Assembly: GCF_027887165.1 (NCBI RefSeq)
Contig: NC_077232.1
Span: 15,587,255 to 15,651,254 of the forward strand
Length of the DNA stretch: 64,000 nt
Direction: 5' to 3'
DNA from: Monodelphis domestica
Lineage: Eukaryota > Chordata > Mammalia > Didelphimorphia > Didelphidae
A program made the position numbers and the translations under genes. Below, piece by piece: positions 34,100 to 46,672 of this stretch (position 1 is the first letter of the stretch; each line of letters begins with the position of its first letter). The notes below the pieces were generated by a model. It was not told the DNA's origin, made no database searches, and saw nothing but the letters and a program-made list of their open reading frames with translations.

Positions 34100-35500
34100 C
34101 AAATATAGTCAAACCTAAATGACCAGAAAACAATAATTGCTCATGAGTAGGCTAAGCCAATATAATAACAATGACAATTCTTCCCCAAATTAATTTACCT
34201 ATTTAGTATCATACCAATCAGGCTACCAAAAATTATCTCAAAGAGCTAAATAATAATAATAACAACATGCACATGGAAGAAAAAAAGATGAAGAGTATCA
34301 ATCAATTAATGAAAAAATGGATAAAGTAATATAGCCTAGATATAGAAGATATCAAAATGTATTATAAGGTGGTAATCATAAAACTAACAATACAACAATC
34401 TGATACTGGCTAATAAAAAGATTAGTATATACATGGAATACTTTCAGTAATCAGCACATATTAGTAAATAACCATAGTTTGGTAGTATTAGAAAAACCCA
34501 ATGGTTCAAATTTTTGGAGGAAGAATCTAATCTTTCACAAAAACTTCTGGGAAAAGTTGAAAAGATATATGGGAAACTAGGCATAGACCAACATCTCATA
34601 TGATATGCCAAGAAAATATTAAATGCTTTAGTTGATGACAGAATTAAAAGTGGTGCCAAAACAAATTAGAGGAATATTGAACAATTAACCTGTCAAAATC
34701 AAAATAAGATTAGAATTTATGGCCAAAATATAACATATAGAATATTATTTGAAATCAAATAGATAATTTTGATTGCATTAATTTTTTAAAATGTTGTCCA
34801 TGAACCCCCCAGTATACCAAGATTGGAAGGAGAAAATAATTGGGGAAATGCATTTTTTTTTCAAACCATGAATTAATACTGCATGTTGGTTCTAAGGCAG
34901 AAGAGCAGTAAGAGGTAGGCAAAGGGGGTTATGTGACTTGCCCAGAGTCACACATCTAGGAAGTATCTGAAGCCAGATTTGAACCGATGGCCTTCCATTT
35001 GTAGGCCTAGTTCTCAATCCACTGTCTTACCTATCTGCCCCTGGGAAAATATTTTTATAACAACTATCTCAGAAAAAGGCTTGATTCCTCAAATCCTGAT
35101 AGAGAAAACTTAGGCAAGTAGAAGACATGCCACAGTTAATAAGCAGTCAAAGGATATAAAGAAGCAGTTCTCAGATAAAGAAATTAAAATTATAGTCATA
35201 TGAAAAATGCTCCAAATCACAATTAATAAGAGAAATGCAAATTAAAACAATTCTGACATAGTACTTCACATACATCAATTTGGCTAACAAGACCTAAAAG
35301 AGAAATGACTAATTTTGGAGACAATGGAAGAAAATTGGGACACTTATAAAGATTCGGTGGAACTGTGAAGTGATGAAACCATTATAGAAAGTAATCTGGA
35401 ATCATGTCCAAAGGGCCATAAAACTATGTATGTTCTTTGACCCAGCAATACCTCTATTAGGTTTTTATCCCAAAGAGATCAAAGAATAAAAAAGATATAT
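34100..35500 (+). mobile_element. Old L1 ORF2 3' part, split by a SINE
   Basis: Decayed ORF2 C-terminal text on the plus strand: 'gctcatgagtaggctaagcc' for the RANIIK region, 'gggaaaagttgaaaag', 'catagaccaacatctcat', and 'ttgacccagcaatacctcta' near the end. The young duplication starts inside it at 34327. The SINE at 34859-35042 is inserted in it. Confidence 0.65.
34859..35042 (-). repeat. SINE in duplication copy 1 (first)
   Basis: Reverse tRNA-derived SINE: 'cttgcccagagtcacac', 'gatttgaacc', 'tctcaatccactgtctta'. The partner in copy 2 is at about 54040-54231. Confidence 0.75.
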
Positions 35501-36174
35501 ATGTATTGTAAAGCCTAGATTGTAACCAATAAAGTATATGGCTTAATTTCCAAAAAAAATGCCATTGGTTAATAATGGAGGCCTACAATCCTGTTAAAAA
35601 AGAAGGGATCTTTTGCCAATCTCCTAAACAAAAACAACAACAACAAACCTGTTGTTAGTCCTGCTTCTCATTTATGAGGAAAATTATATCCTTTTCCTGA
35701 CAGGCCTAATGATTTGACCTTTGAACTTTGCTCTGGCAGGTTAATGGACACTTCAAAAGAGGAGGCAGACTTAGAAGCCTCAACTCTTCACCAATTTTTC
35801 CATCTCATGGGTAATAGATCTTTGCTTAATCCAGAAAGATATCAGCAACAGCTCTGTCACCTGACTGGTCTAGTTTAATATAAAATGAATCAAATTATAT
35901 CATAGCTGATCAGAACTGCCTTTAGTCTTTCAAATGGGAAAGAGTGCAACAGATACAGAAATGTAGGCAATAATTATTTCCTGAATGAATATCAGAGACT
36001 TTATGAAACTCAGATTATTCCAGAAATCTTTAGTTGACTCAAATGGGGTTTCAGTAGCTCTTTCCCTTATTTGGGGACCTTGTTAATCTAGAATGATTCA
36101 AATAAAATGACATCTGGAGAGAGACAGATAGACATAAAGACAGACAAAGAGAGAGAGAGAGATACAGACAGATG

Positions 36175-36216
<42 letters not shown>

Positions 36217-37895
36217 TGATTAAGGAGAAAGAAAGCATAAATTAATCCTACAAATAATTCTTCCCATCTTGGCTGAGTTAACAGTTTCAATATAGCAAAT
36301 AATCAATAAGCAGGGGGGAAGTATTCTTTTGGAGGATACTAGGTTTAGATATAGTAAAATTGGTCTTCTTGCTCTCATGGCATGCAAAGTCTCATAGGAG
36401 AGTAAGACAAATACACACTTAACTTTATGATAAAATAATTCAAAATAGATGTATTATAGAAGTATGAAACAAAGAGTTCTATGTACCAAGCAGGAAAAGA
36501 TCATGGAAGCACGAGGTGTTGGTTCAAGCTTCTAGGCTCCTGGTGGCTTTCTGGATATCTGGAATTCTGAGCTACATATGAACTCAAGCTATTTGGAACT
36601 GAAACTAAATATGACAACAGTAGGATGAGGCTCTAGGATGGTAGCTGAAAACCAGATTGCCTAACGAGAGGCAAACTGAGCCATCAGAAATAAAGCAGAT
36701 CTAAGCTCTCATTCTGATTAATCATGGGATTGGGCATCATTGCACTCCCAGAAAAAATAAATGAGAGAGATAGACTCAAATTTTTAAAGAAATCAGGCCA
36801 AATGAAGGGTTTTCCTATTAGAGATAATTCATTAACATCCCAGAACTTAGCCTAAAAAACAACAAATTTGCATGCAAATTTAATGATTTCCTTCATTTCT
36901 TTCTACAAATGTCATTCATTGGTTGATTTCGCTGAGTTTAATGTATTATGATCAAGAAATTCTGTGGGTTCAAGCCTATAAAATCATAGATCATAAATAG
37001 ACAGTTGAGCTTCTTTTGAATTTAGTCAAATAATGGACACATCTAGTTCAAAGCAAAGACATTTAGTGGGATAAAAAAAGACAAAAACAAGAAATGATTC
37101 TGTCATAAGACTTTATTATTTTTCAGTTTGTCTTCTATTTTAAAAGACTTCCAAGAGATAATTGTTGGATGCTCTGTAATTCCAACAAACTTGATAGAAC
37201 TTTTAATTTCATATTGAGATAAATGTTTAGGACCAAATATACATTTTATTTATGGCTCAAAGACCACGTTTTCTATGAAATTTACTCTCTCATACTACAA
37301 AATTATCAACTTATTCACAGGGAAATTAAAACATTAGGTATCTACAAAAAAGTTCTACTTCCTTGTAGAAAGAAAAAGTAGATATCAAGAATAAGAATTG
37401 GCAATCAATTTAGGAAAGAATATTCTTCACTGGAGAATTAAGGAAATTTTCATGAAGGGGGTGACAATTCAATTGAATTTAAAAAAAAAAACATTTTTTT
37501 TGCACCTAAGAAAGGCAACAGTCATTGCAGAAACACAAAACAGTAGACATACTGTCATGGAGGAAAGAAATCAAAGTTTAAGTTGAAGGGAGACTCCTTC
37601 TACAACTTTACTGGTGTATAGAAATAATTGTTTTACTTACAACATTACCATTTCCTTTCTACTTCTCTGATATAATATAACCATTTGTACATGGTTTTTA
37701 AACAATTGAATTATTAGATACAGACAAGGGTATCTCTTATAACATATCTAACTAATACATATACTGGATTTCTTCTTCCTTTCAGTAAAATCGTTGCTCA
37801 GGTTTGATGTATTGTATCTGCTTGTCATTTAGACAAAACATAAACCATTATTTCACTTTTAAGTTACTAATTATGTTGTGTTATATATCAACACT
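35501..37895. other. Intergenic DNA downstream of OR-B
   Basis: Contains a ~50-codon open stretch at about 35700-35880 (reads SKEEADLEASTLHQFFHLMG) that is also open in copy 2 but differs mostly by amino-acid changes. It is likely a decayed retroelement piece, not a gene. A GA microsatellite lies at 36112-36218. The rest is AT-rich with nothing recognised. Confidence 0.5.
36112..36218. repeat. (GA)n microsatellite, short allele in copy 1
   Basis: Interrupted GA/GACA units of about 105 bp. The partner in copy 2 (55304-55493) is about 89 bp longer. Leucine/serine-rich frames on the minus strand come from it. Confidence 0.9.
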
Positions 37896-38900
37896 CTAAT
37901 CATGTATTATCTTACATTTTAAAATTCGCAAAACATGACACTTCCTTCTGGGGACAAACACTATTTTGATAATCCTGCACAGTGCAGTCTTGATTTTTGT
38001 GTTTCTCAGACTATAGATTATAGGGTTAATGAATGGAGGCAATATTGTATAAGTCATAGAAATCAGAAGATTCTGGATTGGAGATGTATCTGATAGGGGA
38101 CCTAGAACTGTGACCAGGCCAGCAAGGACAAATAAGAAGAAGATAATCAACTGAGGAGAACAGGTAGACAAAGCTTTGTAGCGTCCTTCCACAGAGGGCA
38201 TTTTAAATACAGTGGAGAAGATGTAGGTATAGGATATAATTAAAAAACCAAAGCAGAATAATACTATAGTTGAACTAGCAGCAAGGAGAACATACTCAGT
38301 ATTACGAACCTCAGAGCATGAAACCTTCAAGATATGAGGGATATCACAAAAAAACTGATGGATCACATTGGATCCTGAGAAAGGTAAGCGGAACATGTTC
38401 CCTGTATGTATAGCTGAATAGAAAAACCCACTGAGCCATGAACTGGTTGCCACCCAAATGCATCGGGCTGGTGTCATGATCACCCCATAGTGCAGGGGCT
38501 GACAGATTGCCACAAAGCGATCATAGGACATGGCTACAAGCAAAGCAATCTCTGTTGCTACAAGGAAGTCAAAGAAAAATATCTGAAGAGCACAGCCAAG
38601 CAAAGAAATGGTTTGGTTATGTGTCAGAGAATTCACAATGAATTTGGGAAGAGTGACGGAGATGGAGCCGATATCCAACAAGGATAAGTTACTCAGAAAA
38701 AAGTACATTGGAGAGTGAAGGTGTGGGTCAGTAACAATGGCAGCGATAGTGAGAAAATTACCTATCACAGCTGACATATAAATCAGCAGGAATAGCATAG
38801 CATGTAAGACTTGTAGCTCCCTGATGCTGGAATATTCCATGAGGAAGAATTCCATGATGATGGAGAAATTTCCCATGACTGCTTGTGTACTATAATTCAT
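37896..38900 (-). CDS. Olfactory receptor, family 14-like (OR-B)
   Basis: A 334-residue intact class II odorant receptor. Marks: PMYFFLSNLSLLDIG (64-78), TM3 cysteine C103, SYDRFVAIC (126-133, DRY-type arginine R128 present), HTGN and GSN in extracellular loop 2 with C185 and C195, KALSTCSPQ (242-250), NPIIYSLRN (292-300). The tail of 34 residues is long and basic. Two starts are possible: the upstream ATG (38898-38900) and the ATG of codon 9 (38874-38876, MGNFS). OR-A has a leucine codon at the first place and shares only the second, and family members usually start about 9 residues before the EFxLM motif, so the second start is favoured. An aspartate at residue 111 in TM3 is unusual next to OR-C, which has isoleucine. 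Expected role: odorant detection through Golf in olfactory neurons, from family knowledge. Confidence 0.95.
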   Translation of the reverse strand: MNYSTQAVMGNFSIIMEFFLMEYSSIRELQVLHAMLFLLIYMSAVIGNFLTIAAIVTDPHLHSPMYFFLSNLSLLDIGSISVTLPKFIVNSLTHNQTISLLGCALQIFFFDFLVATEIALLVAMSYDRFVAICQPLHYGVIMTPARCIWVATSSWLSGFFYSAIHTGNMFRLPFSGSNVIHQFFCDIPHILKVSCSEVRNTEYVLLAASSTIVLFCFGFLIISYTYIFSTVFKMPSVEGRYKALSTCSPQLIIFFLFVLAGLVTVLGPLSDTSPIQNLLISMTYTILPPFINPIIYSLRNTKIKTALCRIIKIVFVPRRKCHVLRILKCKIIHD

Positions 38901-38932
38901 CTTGAAACAACATGAGTAGATGATATCAGATT

Positions 38933-38934
38933 CT
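38933..38934 (-). other. Candidate splice acceptor before OR-B
   Basis: On the minus strand 'ttttattttctctcttttag' precedes the coding exon by about 33 bases (to the first ATG), a strong pyrimidine tract with AG. The same site is intact before OR-C at 58206-58207. The upstream exon was not located. Confidence 0.5.
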
Positions 38935-38945
38935 AAAAGAGAGAA

Positions 38946-41574
38946 AATAAAAACATCTAATTATATAGAAAGTATTCATGAAATTCATTCCCACTAATCA
39001 TGTTATAATGGCAATCACATCATATTTAAAGATCCAAGTTAATACCTAATTGGGAGTGGAACTGGCACTGTGAAACTTGGGCATAATGGGTCCCAGAGCA
39101 GAGACCTGTTTGCTCTTGAAAGCTTTTAAAGATACATAAAGGTACATGTAAGTGTATGAGAGAATAGATGATATATTTGTCCCAATATATAACTGTTAGC
39201 TAGCTTTAGTTTTTCAATATATATTTTCCAGAGAAATAGAGAAAAGACTTGATAGCTTAGCTCATGAAAAGGATGTTTTCAGCTCAATAGAATTCTTAGG
39301 AGCTTTGATCTTTTGAGTTCAGAAAATAGTTAAAAACAAACCGCATCATAGACCTAAAGACAGAATCATCTAATCAAAGGGACACTAACATACAAATTTA
39401 ACCTGTATAGAGAAATTTTCCAAGGCATTTATGATGCAATATATATGTATATATATATATATGTGTGTATATATATATATATATGTTTTTTAAACCCTTA
39501 CCTTCCATTTTAGAATCAATATTGGTTATTAGTTCTAAGGCAAAAGAGTAGTAAGGGCTAGGCAGAGGGGGCTAAATGAAAACTAGGAAGTGTCTGAATC
39601 CAGATTCAAACCCAGGACCTCCCATCTCTGGGTCTGGTTCTCAATCCAGTGAGCCACATAGCTGCCCCCAATGCCTTATATTTTAGTATGTGACTAATAA
39701 AAATTTTAAGCTGGTTTAAGAGATGGACATGGCCTTAGCATCTATTTCAAAATTTTATCAGTATGATATTGGAGGGTAATGGAAAGAAAGAAAACTTTCT
39801 GTTAGCTGAATTGGATTTAAAGCTTTTCCCAGACATGATTAGGCTTTAGAGTAAATCAGTCATTCTCTCAGAATTCATATTCTTCATTTATAAATTCAAG
39901 ACAAAAATTGTGGTTACTCACAATACATGACTGTTACAACAAAGTGTTTTGAAAACTCTAAGGTAAAATATGAATGAATTACTTTTATTAAAATATAATT
40001 TTTGAGAAGATGAAAGACAGATCAATGTACAATTAGCAGAGATAGGGGGAGTTAGTAATTAAATTTTAGTCTCTTGGTTCCTTTCCCCTTCCAGTACTTT
40101 TCTGAGTTAGTCATTCATACAAATATTATGATCTCCCTAACTCCACTGCAACACAATCCTAAACTTGGCAGAAATGAAAACACTAAAACATTAAAGTGTA
40201 AACTGGTGAAGTTTTAGATGAAAAGACATACTCAATCCTTCCATTTGTAGGAGCTTAAATAGTTCAGTTGTATGTAAAGGGTCTCTATCAATGAACAATA
40301 TACAATAAATATGCTTTCAGATCTTAGAATATATCCATGCTTTTACTCCTGACTATTCACCTACACAAATTTCAAAAGGAGTATGGAAACCAAAATTGAC
40401 TGTATTAAAATTGCCCTCCCTGGGGAAATCTGGAGTGGCTTTCTGAAGAAATGGACTCAAGCCAAAAGTGACTATGGAATAGGAGAGGAAATATTTGGTT
40501 CCATCATCCTCAAGTGGTACCAAAGATAAAGAGAATGCTGTGGAGTCAGTGGTTGAAGGGTAAAAAGAATACAGTTAGCCATTAAGTAGCTAGACTGGTC
40601 TAATAGTAGGTAAACCTATGGAGCAAGTACAATCACCAAGTGATCTTCTCAAACCAGACAGTGATTTGGCACATTTAGCTGAAACACTGAACCCAAGGAA
40701 AGGCAAGCTCACCTGGACCAGGCATCCTGGAGAAATAGTGCATCTCACCAAAACCCAGGCCAGTTACCAAAGCACCTTTGTTTTAACCAAATACTCTTTT
40801 TGTGGGAGAGTAGGACCCTTGTATTGGGACAGAAGCTCTATTATTCCAATGACAGTTTGGATTATAGTAACACTATTTTAAAATTATTTTCATCATTTTC
40901 AATAAAAAAGTGTTTTTAAAGCTTTATACATTAGTCTGGTGCATAGGACAGTATTCCACATGGTATTGAACCTTTTCTAAACAGTGATTTATCTCTATGG
41001 ACACAGAAATATTTGTTTCAAGTGAATGTATAACCTTTTTCATAACTTTGTTCATTGACAATTAATTTTTATTCATTTCTTTAAATTTAATTAATTAATA
41101 CATATTATTTGTTAATTTAATTGATCAATATTTGAGGTATACTTTTCTTTAAATAACACAATCCATCACACACATTTGCAATTTGTACCATCAAGAAATT
41201 TTTCTTCTGTCTTATGTAAATAATTTTGATTTTTTTTTAGATTATTGTGCGGAGCTTTTCAGAATATTTAATTCTGGAACACAGGGGACATATACTTTAA
41301 GGCCAAGGGAAAAAATTCTGAGGCATTAATATGGTAAAATTGTATTCATAATTTCCATTTATACAAATACCTAATCATTTTATTCAAAACATGAGATAAT
41401 TTCACTACCTTATATATATATACTCATCCCTAAAATAGTAGTAACAGTAATAATTTTATTATACTGATAATTGATGTTAGATAAAAAAGATTATCTTTCT
41501 TTTTCTTATCTATCCCAAGGTTTGCACAGTGATATTTCAACTATTAGTGTTTAGTGTTAGTGTAAACTTAGTGT
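38946..41574. other. OR-B 5' flank
   Basis: AT-rich, holding a (TA)n/(TG)n tract at about 39438-39485 and a SINE at 39485-39669. An open frame at 40618-40881 is broken in copy 2 and has no recognisable domain, so I do not call it a gene. Any OR promoter or non-coding exon must lie here or further upstream; I could not identify it. Confidence 0.5.
39485..39669 (-). repeat. SINE in duplication copy 1 (second)
   Basis: Reverse tRNA-derived SINE ('ttaaacccttaccttcc' to 'gccacatagctgcccccaat'), next to a (TA)n tract. The partner is at 58743-58928. Confidence 0.8.
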
Positions 41575-41803
41575 TTAGATTGCCAGGCATGAAGTCAGGA
41601 AGACTAATCTTCCAGAGTTCAAATGTGGTTTCATACACTTCTTACTATATGAACCTGAGTAAGTTACTTTGTCTTTTTGTCTCAGTTCTTCATCTGTAAA
41701 ATAAACTGGAGAAAGAAATGGCAAATGAATCCAGTATTTTTGCCAAGAGAACCCCAAATGGGGTCATGATGCTTCAGACAAATGGAAATGATTGAATTTA
41801 CAC
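41575..41803 (+). repeat. Core-SINE with RTE-type tail, copy 1
   Basis: Contains 'cagttcttcatctgtaaaat', 'ctggagaaagaaatggcaaa' and 'gccaagagaaccccaaatgg', the marsupial core-SINE whose 3' end matches RTE/BovB-type tails. An open minus-strand frame here is only the SINE. Partners: 60846-61075 and, more diverged, 16930-17130. Confidence 0.75.
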
Positions 41804-42564
41804 AAAATGTTAGCAGAAAAGGAAGTTATCAGGAGACCAAATATCCCTCTGGGAAGGAAACTCTACAACTTTATTCCAAATGAATTGCATTCTTAGTTAC
41901 CTGCAGTCCTGAGAATTTATGTGACTTGCTCATTGCCTCAAATATAGGTTGTATAAAAACTTGGATTTAAACCCGAGACTTTCTTCCTTTAATCTTTCCA
42001 GTCACTTGTATGCTACGTCTAAAATAAAAACATTGATGGTAGCATTATTCTTAGTTTCAAACTTACAGTACAAATACTGTGAGGAATTTCATTACCTCAC
42101 CTTGCTCAATTTCACTTGGGAACAATATTGTACATCAACAGTTATCTGATGGAAAGGTGATATCTGTCTAAGTGTGATAGAATAGTAATAATAATAGAAA
42201 CAATAGCAACAAAATAATAACAACAATTAAAACTGATACTTATCATGATCAAGTCATCCAAGGAAATCAGTTAGAGAATATATGTTTTATCTTCATTTTA
42301 TGGAGAAGAACCTGAGGCTCAGAGAATTTAAATTATTTCCCTATATCCATGCATCTACTGTTGATGAAGAATCAGATTGAAGTTTCCATTGTTATACCAT
42401 AACCCAATGCATCTCTGAAGTATACCAACTCTGAAAGAGATCCAAATCAGGATACTGATATCAAAAATGGACCAGTCATAAAATAGGAAAAAATGCATGT
42501 GAATAATTTAGTCCCCAATTTCACACACACAGATATACAGACATATACCTGTATAAAAATACAT

Positions 42565-42621
<57 letters not shown>

Positions 42622-44150
42622 AATATATATGGGTATCCATGATATATGGACATGGGAATTGATGCAAGTATTTTCTTTTACCTCTTTTTAGGGACTAGAC
42701 AGGATCCAAAGAGTATGATTTTCTCCAATAAATCAGTTTTGTTCTCATTTGGAGTTTCAGAAAATGGGAGCTGAAACTGGATTCTGTGAAGTTATTGGAT
42801 TTGATGAAATGGTGATGAATTTTAGATGAGGACAAATATATTGCCAAATGACCTTCATGGGAACCACTTCCTGAGGTCCCCAGAGAAGCCAGAGTTGTCT
42901 TTCCTTATTAGTCAGAGATGCTTTGGCCTTTCCCTTGAGTATAATTAGATAAGGTACACATTATTTATAAAAAAAAACCATAGGAAAATTACATGTTATG
43001 TGTAATTCATGAATATTCTATGGAGAAGCCATATATGATTTTTGAACTTGTACAAAATATAATTTTTATACTTGGCTTTTTTTAATTGCATTTTTAACTA
43101 GAGAATTTGTTCTATTTTGTGTTTAAAGTATAAAGTATATACACACACGTGTCCATTATGAATGCACATCCCTTTCTATATGTAGGTGTTATTATTACTC
43201 AAAGAGGGAGGTGTAAAATGGTATTACTCTGTTGGAGACAGTGTATAATATGGCCTGCTGTGGCTGATCAGACCCTTATGAGTTAGATCTCCCATAAGTA
43301 TTTGTACAAAGTACCTACATGAAGATTTCTCTAAAAGCTCATATCTCATGTTCTTCTCAATTATTGAAATTATTTTTTGCTCATAGACTACAGTGTCTTT
43401 GAATTCAGCATATCAAACTCGATGCTCCTGTGCCAATTACTACCTTGTTTCAAAGGTGATATCAGAGTTCCAGCATTTCTGCATAAAGAAAACATGGTCA
43501 TATATATATATATATATATATATCATATATATAAATAGTCATATATATTTATTTATAAATATATATATATACATGATTATGTTTATGCATAGGTATCTTA
43601 TATGTAGTCTTTATATATTTGAAGTGTATGTAACTATATGTATTATGTATTTAAATAGAGTGATAGGTGCTAAAATTACTAAAAGACTAAAACCATTTTT
43701 TTGGCCATAAAATGGGCGTGCATGAATTAGATACTCTTGTCTGCCTTCTATTTTAACAAAGCATAGTATTAAACAAATAAGGCCAATTTCTACCTTTTAA
43801 ATATGTGTCATAAACTTATTTCCTTATGTCTCACATCACCTCCTCCACCACAGCATAATATGTCATATGGCTTCCTCAGAAGACTTTTTATGACCCTTAA
43901 CTTTGTCACATGTGCCTAAATATTCTAATGCCCAGATTTAAAGGTTAATGTCAGTATAATTTTACATTTAGTGGATGATTAACAAACCTAGAGCTCAAGT
44001 ATTGACTGAAAAACAATGCATTTTTCACATTCATCAACTTATATTCTCCATTTGGTATGGCATTCATTTTGTTATCTGAGAACAATACATACAAAATCAT
44101 TTGAAACTAGAAGCCTACCTTAGGCAACAATGATTTTATAAGGGTAGAAG
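41804..44150. repeat. Flank shared with the OR-A and OR-C units
   Basis: Aligned by eye with 17131-20127 (old copy) and, up to 43086, with 61076-62366 (young copy). It preserves the empty sites of two LTR insertions of the OR-A unit: the solo LTR at about 42905-42915 and ERV copy 2 at 43864-43890. (TA)n tracts lie at 42567-42619 and about 43499-43570. No gene. Confidence 0.65.
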
Positions 44151-45563
44151 ATAAGACAAAAATATGAGATGACAGAGGAAGTGTGGATTAAGGGGGATGG
44201 TGGTCAGCAAAATAGGCTTTTTAGCAGAGACAACAAAATTAAAAAAGAGAAAGTGATAAACAGAAGAAAATAGGATGGAGGGAACTACATAGTCATCATG
44301 ACTATAAATATGAATGAGATGAATTCACATGTAACAGTGAAACTAATAGAAGAATGGATTAGAGACCAGAATTTAATATACTGTTTACAAGAAACACCCT
44401 TGAAATAGGTTGCAAAACTATATTAATAAGGGAGCTCATTTTTTTTCTTTCAGAACTAGCTAATTCTAACCATAAAATAAATATGAAAGAAGTTAAGAAG
44501 ATGAGTAGAATTTTAGAAAAGTGACATGATAGAGACTTCTGGAGAAAATTCAATTTGAATAGAAAGGTGACTTCATTTTTTCTCAGCTGTACATAGACTT
44601 TCACAAAAGTTGATCAATTATTAGACATAAATGCCTCACAAACATATTCAGAAAAGCAAAATTCTTTTTGTAAAAATATAATAAAAACTAAGGGCCCCAT
44701 GAGGGATAGAGTAAAACATAATTGGAAATTAAATGATTTAATCCTAGAAAATGAGTGAATGAAAGAATAAATCTGTGAAACAATATTTCATATAAGATAA
44801 GAATGACAATGAAACAACATAGCAAAACATGAGACAAGAACAAAGCAGAACTTAGGAGAAAATATATAATACCTAAATGATTACATAAGTAAAAATGAGA
44901 AAGAAGAAACAAAAGAATTATATATTCAAGTAAAAAAATAGAAAAAGAAAAAAATTAAATCCTCAAACACTAGAATGGAAATCTTACAAACTCAAAGAGA
45001 GATTTATAAAACTATTTTTTAAAATACTGAACTAATGACCAAAACTAAGATCTAGTTTTGTGAAAATCCTAACAAAATAGTTAAATTATTGTTATTTTTT
45101 AATTTGGGGAAAAAAGAACTGCCAGGATCAAAAATTAAAAGGGTGACCATATCACCACTAAACATGGCATTCAAGAGTTATTATGACATATATTGACAAT
45201 TATATGGCAATGAAATTGAAAAATTAAGAAAAGTGTATGAGTTTTTTAATAAAATCAATTTCTGAGACCAAAAGAAAAAGAATTAAAATATTTAAATAAT
45301 TATTTTCAAAAAAGAAATTAAATTAGTGAATAATAATAAGGTTCTGCATGGAAAGTTGGGAGTGATGGAGACATTGTAAAATGTTAGAAAATGAACATTA
45401 AGAATTATTTCTCCATATAATCTGTAAACATGAAAAAATAAAATAAATTTAAAATATCTGGTAAAAAAAATCCCTAAGAAAAAATCTCCACAACCAGATG
45501 GATTTACATGCAAATTCTACTAAATCTTTAAAGAACTATTAATTCTAATGCTTTATGTCCTCT

Positions 45564-46055
45564 ATCAGTGATGACAAACCTATGGCACAGTTTGAAAGAT
45601 GGCATGCAGAGAATTCTCTGAGAACACATTTCCACAACCACCCACCCCTGGAGTTTATTAAAAAAAAGACAGAGGGACTCTAGTGGAGCTTCTCCTTTCC
45701 CCCTCTCCACTGTGCCTGATGACATTTTTTTCAGATTGCCCTCTCTTCTGGCCTGTAGGGTAAGGTAGACAGTTCACAAGTGGCAGAACTAAAGGGGACC
45801 CAAGTCCTGAGGTCACTGTCTTACCCCTTTATACACTCTCTATGGGCATTACTCTGTCTAGCGACCCAATAGGAACATTTTCTCCCTCCCCTGCATGGGG
45901 TAATGGGGCATTAGGCCATGCCTGGAACTCAGTGGGGGGGGGGGGGAAAGGTAGGGCATGTGGTCTCTGAGGGGGTAGGTTTTCGGACTTGGTCAGGGAG
46001 GTAAGGTGGGGGAGGGTTTCTAAAAGGTTCTGCAATCTCTGTCCCAGATGATGAA
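45564..46055 (+). mobile_element. hAT (Charlie-like) DNA transposon remnant
   Basis: The left end 'cagtgatgacaaacctatgg', followed by 'gatggcatgcagagaattct', matches the well-known end of Charlie-type hAT elements common in marsupials. The matching right terminal repeat was not found, so the right limit is approximate. It carries a run of 13 G at 45934-45946 and no transposase frame. Confidence 0.5.
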
Positions 46056-46279
46056 TTAATTAAAGAAAGAATCTTACTAGATTTCTTCTCTAGTATTTAT
46101 GGTCTGGATACCTAAACCTGGGAGAGCAAAAACAAAGAATAAAACTGTAGACAAATGCTCCTAATGATTCTTGAATGAAATTAATGAAATCAAAGATGAA
46201 ACAAGTATGGTTATTATCTCCACAGTAATTCAATAGTAAGCTACCAGTACTAGTTGAAGCACTAAGAAAGGGGGATAAA

Positions 46280-46672
46280 ACTGTGATGTGGGATTTTCAG
46301 TTTGGCCAGGCAGGAGGAAACTATATTGTCACTCCAGAGTAAGTAAGGAAGGAAATTTATTATGCATGGATCCAGATGTTTAGCTCCTCAGGGCCTTGAT
46401 GCAAGGAGCTCTGGCTATTGTATGCACTATCATTGAGGGTATCCATAGGTTACAGGATATATACATAATCAGGGATTTCTATGGGTTATAAACACAAACT
46501 TAATGCACAACTACAGGCATCAGAACATTGGCAAGTACTGAAATCAAGAGGTTTGCAGTTCAGTCAAGCAAGGAAAATCCACTCCAACATCCTGCTTAGC
46601 AGGGTCAGTTCAGCCTGATAAAGCTAGTTCTTAGAGCATAAAGGGGTTCCTTAAAGGGGAAGATCTGAGTAT
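46280..46672. repeat. Unassigned LTR-like insertion in old L1
   Basis: About 390 bp (starting near tgatgtggg and ending near tttcca) interrupt L1 text that is continuous in the OR-A unit near 30750-30765. TG...CA ends would fit a small LTR. No family or target duplication recognised. Confidence 0.35.

Larger units (their letters stand above)
34327..43086. repeat. Young segmental duplication, copy 1 (holds OR-B)
   Basis: Nearly identical in order and sequence to 53511-62366, with only a few differences per hundred bases in intergenic DNA. The spacing between matching points is 19184 at the left edge, 19188 before the GA microsatellite and 19277 after it, so most of the length difference is repeat expansion. 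The right edge is where copy 2 runs into an L1. Contents: old L1 and SINE, OR-B, two further SINEs, and flank shared with the OR-A unit. Confidence 0.9.

Noticed and set aside
35700..35880. A coding-like stretch downstream of OR-B, also open in copy 2
   Set aside because: The differences between copies are mostly amino-acid changing and the frame soon hits stops in both; likely a retroelement leftover.
38490..38687. Plus-strand frame antisense to OR-B (also at 57763-57960)
   Set aside because: Shadow of the receptor coding sequence; its conservation is explained by the receptor.
40618..40881. An 87-codon frame upstream of OR-B
   Set aside because: Shortened by small changes in the young duplicate (59882-60076), so it is not under constraint; no recognisable domain.
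45934..45946. Run of 13 G as a regulatory quadruplex
   Set aside because: It lies in a decayed DNA transposon, is a simple homopolymer and may vary or be miscalled; no promoter nearby.
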